Source: Collinsella sp. AM17-1 (GTDB lineage Bacteria > Actinomycetota > Coriobacteriia > Coriobacteriales > Coriobacteriaceae). Taken from it: DNA of 64,000 nt. This document shows, in pieces, positions 60,241-64,000 of this stretch. Where the stretch lies: assembly GCF_003470665.1 (NCBI RefSeq), contig NZ_QRJZ01000010.1:12632-76631 (forward strand), read 5' to 3'. The position numbers were made by a program, and so were the translations under genes. How positions within the stretch are numbered: the stretch's first letter is position 1; each line of letters begins with the position of its first letter. The notes under the pieces were generated by a model. It saw nothing but the letters and a program-made list of their open reading frames with translations. It was not told the DNA's origin and ran no database searches.

Positions 60241-61662
60241 ATGGCTTTTACCGACAAACCCGAAAGCGCAAACGAGGCGCAGGATCATTCCCAGCCGCTC
60301 GACGACGGCGGCTTTTTCTCCCTGAACGACGTCATCATGGCAGGAAGGCATCAGCTCACCCGCTCCGAGCATCTCTTGGCTGCCGACACGCGCCGCAACG
60401 CCCGCAACCTACTCGCGAGCGCCAAGTTGCTCACACTCGTCGTCATCGTCTCGCTCGCCATGGGCGTTGCCGCTTGGGCGTTTTTGGCCTCGTTGAATAT
60501 CGCGACCGACTATCGCGAACACCATGCATGGATTTACGCGCTGCTTCCCGTTGTGGGCGTTGCCACCGCATGGGTGTACAAAAACCACGGCCTTGCCGCC
60601 AAGCGTGGCAACAACCTGGTCATCGACTCCGCCCTGGGTACACGCCTCATCCATATGCGCATGGCCGTCCTCACCTTCGTCTGCTCCACGCTCACGCACC
60701 TAACGGGCGGATCGGCCGGTCGCGAGGGAGCCGCTGTGCAGATTGGCGGCACCATCGCCAGCAACATCTCGAGCCTCGCCCACCTCAAAAAGCATGACCA
60801 CCACGACCTCATGCTCGCCGGCATCTCGTCGGCCTTTGGCGCCGTATTCGGTTCGCCCCTTGCCGGAGCTTTCTTTGGCATGGAGATGTGCTTTATCGGC
60901 AAGATCGACTACACCGCAGGCATCTACTGCCTGGTCGCCTCGTTTACCGGCTACTTTACATCACTCGCTCTGGGTACCGAGTACGAAGCGAATGTCATCG
61001 CCAGCGTTCCCGCCATGACGCCCAAAACGGTCGTCATCGTAGTCATCAGCGCCATTATCTTCGGCCTGACGGCACGCCTCTTTGCCTGGTCGGTTCGAAC
61101 CGTCAAGAGCCTGTACGGTCGCTTTATCACCAATTACCTCGTTCGCGCACTTATAGGCGCACTCGTGGTTTTGGCCGCCTATGCCCTCCTCGACGCCTGG
61201 GACTACGCCGGCCTTTCCACGTGGCTTTCCGGCGCCGGATTTGCCGGCAACACCACCCTGGCGGACGCAGCCATCAAATTGGTCGTCACAGCGCTTACCC
61301 TGGGCGCGGGCTTCCAAGGCGGCGAGGTCACGCCCCTGTTTGGCATCGGTGCGGCACTCGGTGGCTGGATCGGTTGCCTTACCGGGCTTGACCCCAGTTT
61401 TCTGGCGGCTCTCGGCATGCTCGGCGTGTTCTGCGCCGGCCTCAACGTGCCCATCACCACCTGCATGATGGCCATCGACCTGTTCCACGGCACGGCCGCC
61501 GGGTTCTTTGTCATCGTGGCCTTTATCAGCTATCTCGCCGGCGGACACCGCGGCGTGTACCCCGCCCAGCGCATCATCTCACCCAAGCGCCGTTCGCTTA
61601 TTGTGGATGAGGGCGGTACGGTAGCGGATGCTATCGAGCGCCACAACGACCTGATAGAGTAG
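60241..61662 (+). CDS. ClC-type chloride channel/transporter
   Basis: 473-residue membrane protein with ClC motifs GGSAGREGAAVQIGG, AFGAVFGSPLAGAFFGMEM and GAGFQGGEVTPLFGIGAALGGW. Short variants of the family lack the C-terminal CBS pair, as here. AGAGGAACGT precedes the ATG. Opposite strand to moeA; promoter region shared with it. Ion specificity and coupling are not readable. Confidence 0.9.
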   Translation: MAFTDKPESANEAQDHSQPLDDGGFFSLNDVIMAGRHQLTRSEHLLAADTRRNARNLLASAKLLTLVVIVSLAMGVAAWAFLASLNIATDYREHHAWIYALLPVVGVATAWVYKNHGLAAKRGNNLVIDSALGTRLIHMRMAVLTFVCSTLTHLTGGSAGREGAAVQIGGTIASNISSLAHLKKHDHHDLMLAGISSAFGAVFGSPLAGAFFGMEMCFIGKIDYTAGIYCLVASFTGYFTSLALGTEYEANVIASVPAMTPKTVVIVVISAIIFGLTARLFAWSVRTVKSLYGRFITNYLVRALIGALVVLAAYALLDAWDYAGLSTWLSGAGFAGNTTLADAAIKLVVTALTLGAGFQGGEVTPLFGIGAALGGWIGCLTGLDPSFLAALGMLGVFCAGLNVPITTCMMAIDLFHGTAAGFFVIVAFISYLAGGHRGVYPAQRIISPKRRSLIVDEGGTVADAIERHNDLIE

Positions 61663-61748
61663 ATGTAATAATCGCCGTGCAGCCACAATCGGGGGCAATT
61701 CGACCTGATCGCGACCGCACTGTCATGTCACACGCCGGGAGTCGCCCC

Positions 61749-62711
61749 ATGCACGCAACTGATTTTGGTCGCACGCTCATTATCGCCAACCCAGCCGCCC
61801 AGTCAGGTGCGGCGCGCGAAGTTGCCGAGCGCCTGCAACGCTTTTTGGACATGACGGCACGCGCATCCCAGTTTGACCTGGTGTTGACCGAGCGCATGGG
61901 ACACGCCAAGGAGCTGGCCGCACAGGCTCAGGGCTATCGCACCGTTATCGCCCTTGGCGGCGACGGCGTGATTCACGAGGTCGTCAACGGGCTTATGACG
62001 CAAAAGGAGGACGCCCGCCCCACTCTTGCCGTCCTGCCCGTGGGCTCCGGCAACGATTTTGCCCAGACGCTCGGCATCGACGATTTCTCCGGCAAGGATT
62101 TTGGCGCGCTGCTCACCTGCGAGCTGCAGCGTCAGGACATCGGGCGCATTCGCTCATGGAACCCCGCAAGCGGTAGCGGCGAGGCGATCGTCGAGTATTA
62201 CGGCCAGACGCTCTCCGTCGGTATTGATGCCGCCATCGGCCTTGGCACCACCGAGCTGCGAAAGAAGACCGGCTTGACGGGCGCTCCGCTCTACACCCTC
62301 TCGGGACTTGAGCAGTTTGGCCTGCGCTATCGCAACTACCCCATGACAGCCAGCTTTGACGGCGCGCCCGCCGAGCGCGTGAGGGCGATCATCATGGCGA
62401 TTCAGCTGGGCCCCACGTATGGCTCGGGCTATCGCATCTGCCCCGATGCCGACCCCTGCGACGGCATGCTCGACGTCTGTTACGCATGCGGCCCCGTCCC
62501 TCGCGCGATTGCCCTGCCTATGTTCCTCTCGGCCAAAGACGGCCACCACACCAAGCTGCCACCGGTTCGCATACGACGTTGTCGCCATGCCGAGCTGACC
62601 TTTGAGGAGCCCGACTACCCCATCCAGGCCGACGGCGAGCCCGTTGTCGCCTCGCGCATCGAGGTAGACATCCTTCCCGCCGTCCTCGAGGTCTGGCACC
62701 CAACCCGCTAA
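61749..62711 (+). CDS. Diacylglycerol kinase-like lipid kinase (YegS/BmrU family)
   Basis: 320 residues. LGGDGVIHEVVNGLM is the catalytic/nucleotide loop and PVGSGNDFAQTLGI the second motif of the diacylglycerol/sphingosine kinase domain; the C-terminal half is the beta-rich domain. The ATG at 61749 follows GGGAG; two earlier in-frame ATGs (61677, 61725) lack sites. It follows the ClC gene by 87 bp. Substrate lipid is not known. Confidence 0.87.
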   Translation: MHATDFGRTLIIANPAAQSGAAREVAERLQRFLDMTARASQFDLVLTERMGHAKELAAQAQGYRTVIALGGDGVIHEVVNGLMTQKEDARPTLAVLPVGSGNDFAQTLGIDDFSGKDFGALLTCELQRQDIGRIRSWNPASGSGEAIVEYYGQTLSVGIDAAIGLGTTELRKKTGLTGAPLYTLSGLEQFGLRYRNYPMTASFDGAPAERVRAIIMAIQLGPTYGSGYRICPDADPCDGMLDVCYACGPVPRAIALPMFLSAKDGHHTKLPPVRIRRCRHAELTFEEPDYPIQADGEPVVASRIEVDILPAVLEVWHPTR

Positions 62712-62721
62712 CCCCTCATAA

Positions 62722-62785
62722 GTTGCGGTGAAATAGGGACTGTTTATGCAGCTAAAGCCGCAAACAGTCCCTATTTCACCGCAAC
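62722..62785. repeat. R-family palindrome, copy 5 (extended)
   Basis: GTTGCGGTGAAATAGGGACT and AGTCCCTATTTCACCGCAAC pair. CTCATAA and TTATGAG extend the stem outward to 62716-62792. The inner TACGGACT of other copies is TAGGGACT here and the opposite arm changed to match. It lies between the stop codons of converging genes. Confidence 0.88.
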
Positions 62786-62796
62786 TTATGAGGAGG

Positions 62797-63177
62797 CTAT
62801 TCGTCGCTGCCCGGCTTGCGACGGTTAGCCTTTTTAATGGCGTTGAAGTGCTTGTCATTGAGTCTGCGCTGGCGAGAGCGCTGAGGCACCTTGGTCTTTA
62901 CGCGTCGGCGCGGTGGACGCCCGCGCCGCTCAAGCTCAGCGCGCAGCTTACGCAGGCAGCTACTACGGTTTTGGAACTGACTGCGGCTCTCGCGCGCCGT
63001 CACGGTAATTCCCGAAGGGATATGTTTCATACGCACCGCCGAGTCCGTCGTGTTGACGCCCTGCCCACCCGGACCCGTCGCGCGAAACACCTGCACCTCG
63101 CAATCGCGCGCCAACTCCTCGGCCGACATCTCGGCATAGCGCGCATACTCGCGCCATCCCATCTTGTTCTCATCCAT
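62797..63177 (-). CDS. Peptidyl-tRNA hydrolase-like protein with RF GGQ domain
   Basis: 126 residues. [26 protein letters not shown] has the GGQ (37-39) that hydrolyses peptidyl-tRNA in release factors. The tail is strongly basic ([26 protein letters not shown]) as in ArfB/YaeJ-like stalled-ribosome rescue factors, but no stop-codon-reading domain is present. Start at 63177 follows GGGAGG. It may rescue non-stop complexes; PrfH-like repair is an alternative. Confidence 0.8.
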   Translation of the reverse strand: MDENKMGWREYARYAEMSAEELARDCEVQVFRATGPGGQGVNTTDSAVRMKHIPSGITVTARESRSQFQNRSSCLRKLRAELERRGRPPRRRVKTKVPQRSRQRRLNDKHFNAIKKANRRKPGSDE

Positions 63178-63197
63178 ATCAACACCTCCCCTCATAC

Positions 63198-63233
63198 AAA
63201 AAATGTGACAAAGGGACGGTCCCTTTGTCACAT
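63198..63233 (-). terminator. xpt terminator; Q-family 31-bp palindrome, copy 3
   Basis: Minus strand ATGTGACAAAGGGAC and GTCCCTTTGTCACAT (one centre base) are followed by TTTTTT, 27 bp after the xpt stop. It shares its AAAGGG core with the palindromes at 6484 and 20571. Confidence 0.88.
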
Positions 63234-63260
63234 CGCATACCAATCGCTTGTGTTGTGCTC

Positions 63261-63839
63261 TTAGGCGAAGGTGATCTCGCCGGTCTCGCAGTCCATATCG
63301 GCGATACGAGCCAGGCTCTCAACGCGGAAGCCGCGCTCGCGGAGCTTATCGCCGCCGCCCTGGAAACCCTTCTCAACGGCGATGCCGATGCCGGCAACCT
63401 CGGCACCCGCAGCCTCGCAGATCTTGATAAGACCCTCGAGCGCGCAGCCGTTGGCCAAGAAGTCGTCGATAATCAGGACCTTGTCGCCCTCGGACAAGAA
63501 ACGCTTGCCCACGATAACCGGGTACTCCTTCTGTTTGGTAAAGGAGTAGATGGTCGTAGCATACTGCTCGCCGTCGAGGTTAATGGACTGGGCCTTCTTG
63601 GCAAAGACCACCGGCACGCCGCCAAAATGCTGAGCTGCGATGCAGGCCATGCCAATGCCCGAAGCCTCGATCGTCAGGATCTTGTTGATCTCGACGCCCT
63701 CGAACAGACGGGCCCACTCAGCGCCCATGTGATCGAACAGCTCAACGTCGCACTGGTGGTTGAGGAAGGCATCAACCTTAAGGACGTTACCGGCCTTTAC
63801 GATGCCGTCATGGCGAATACGATCCTCAAGCTCCTGCAT
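63261..63839 (-). CDS. xpt: Xanthine phosphoribosyltransferase
   Basis: 192 residues. Adds phosphoribosyl to xanthine (purine salvage). PRTase motif [12 protein letters not shown] with acidic pair; [12 protein letters not shown] near residue 58. Length is typical. GAGAAGGGG precedes the ATG. No purine-riboswitch core is visible in the leader up to the window edge. Confidence 0.95.
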   Translation of the reverse strand: MQELEDRIRHDGIVKAGNVLKVDAFLNHQCDVELFDHMGAEWARLFEGVEINKILTIEASGIGMACIAAQHFGGVPVVFAKKAQSINLDGEQYATTIYSFTKQKEYPVIVGKRFLSEGDKVLIIDDFLANGCALEGLIKICEAAGAEVAGIGIAVEKGFQGGGDKLRERGFRVESLARIADMDCETGEITFA

Positions 63840-64000
63840 GGCGCAACCCCTTCTCGCGGCAACGATACCGCGCGATTAATAAACGTTGTTCGATAGTCTA
63901 CCACGGACCGACCCCCGCCCGTCCCACAAGCCACATCGCACCACAAACCGGGACTGCGGACAAAAAGTTGGACCATCAGGTCCGGTTTGGAGTCCGCATG
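63840..64000. other. xpt leader and unassigned palindromic sequence at window edge
   Basis: 161 bp with no gene. On the minus strand near the edge GCGGAC ... GTCCGC flank GGACC/GGTCC, a nested inverted repeat that continues out of the window. Confidence 0.5.

Noticed and set aside
63840..64000. Purine riboswitch upstream of xpt
   Set aside because: Conserved purine aptamer loops were not found in the available leader.

Overview
The window is a GC-rich, gene-dense stretch of an anaerobic high-GC Gram-positive chromosome. The gene content points to a gut Coriobacteriia of the Collinsella type: formate hydrogenlyase-2, a selenocysteine (Sec) system, [8Fe-9S] double-cubane reductases, and NADP-type glutamate dehydrogenase. 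No 16S or marker comparison could be run, so the taxon is an inference. Most genes are on the minus strand, in long, tightly spaced operons.

Layout. 1-1.0 kb: 5' end of thrS and a zinc-ribbon membrane protein. 1.0-1.7 kb: an intergenic array of 11 alternately oriented 16-bp motifs, one every 40 bp. 1.7-4.9 kb: three-gene flavoprotein operon (anaerobic glycerol-3-phosphate dehydrogenase-like). 4.9-6.8 kb: pepP-like peptidase flanked on both sides by palindromic repeats. 6.8-15 kb: folC, valS, clpX, clpP, tig, tRNA-Leu. 15-20.4 kb: a fused molybdenum hydroxylase with its FAD subunit, then gdhA. 20.6-25.4 kb: DUF3343, mobA, selC (tRNA-Sec), selB, selA. 25.4-43.1 kb: orphan molybdopterin oxidoreductase, then focA, hycI, hycH, hyfI to hyfA, Sec-containing fdhF and hydN. 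43.5-45.4 kb: RelB/PIN toxin-antitoxin pair and an AbiEi-like protein. 45.8-47.4 kb: tRNA-Gly, tRNA-Pro, brnQ. 47.4-54.4 kb: a probable operon of two double-cubane reductases, their ATP-dependent activator, selD, yedF, DUF3343 and a cysteine-desulfurase-like enzyme. 54.6-60 kb: modABC, mogA, moeA. 60.2-64 kb: ClC channel, diacylglycerol-kinase-like protein, RF-like hydrolase, xpt.

How the genes fit together. Much of the window serves molybdenum, selenium and nickel enzymes. ModABC imports molybdate; MogA and MoeA insert it; MobA adds the nucleotide. SelD, SelA, SelB and selC make and insert Sec. FdhF is read through a UGA at codon 140, exactly where the E. coli enzyme has Sec. SelD itself is read through a UGA at codon 17, its catalytic position. 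FdhF, HydN and HyfA-I form a membrane-bound formate hydrogenlyase-2 with FocA for formate traffic and HycH/HycI for maturation. Both selenoprotein genes look truncated to ordinary gene callers.

The least explained features are the phased array at 1.1-1.5 kb; three families of intergenic palindromes (R, S and Q), of which R and S keep their structure by paired changes; a twin hairpin element at the 3' end of each double-cubane reductase gene, with conserved core and covarying stems; and the physical link between the double-cubane reductases and selenium-donor genes.
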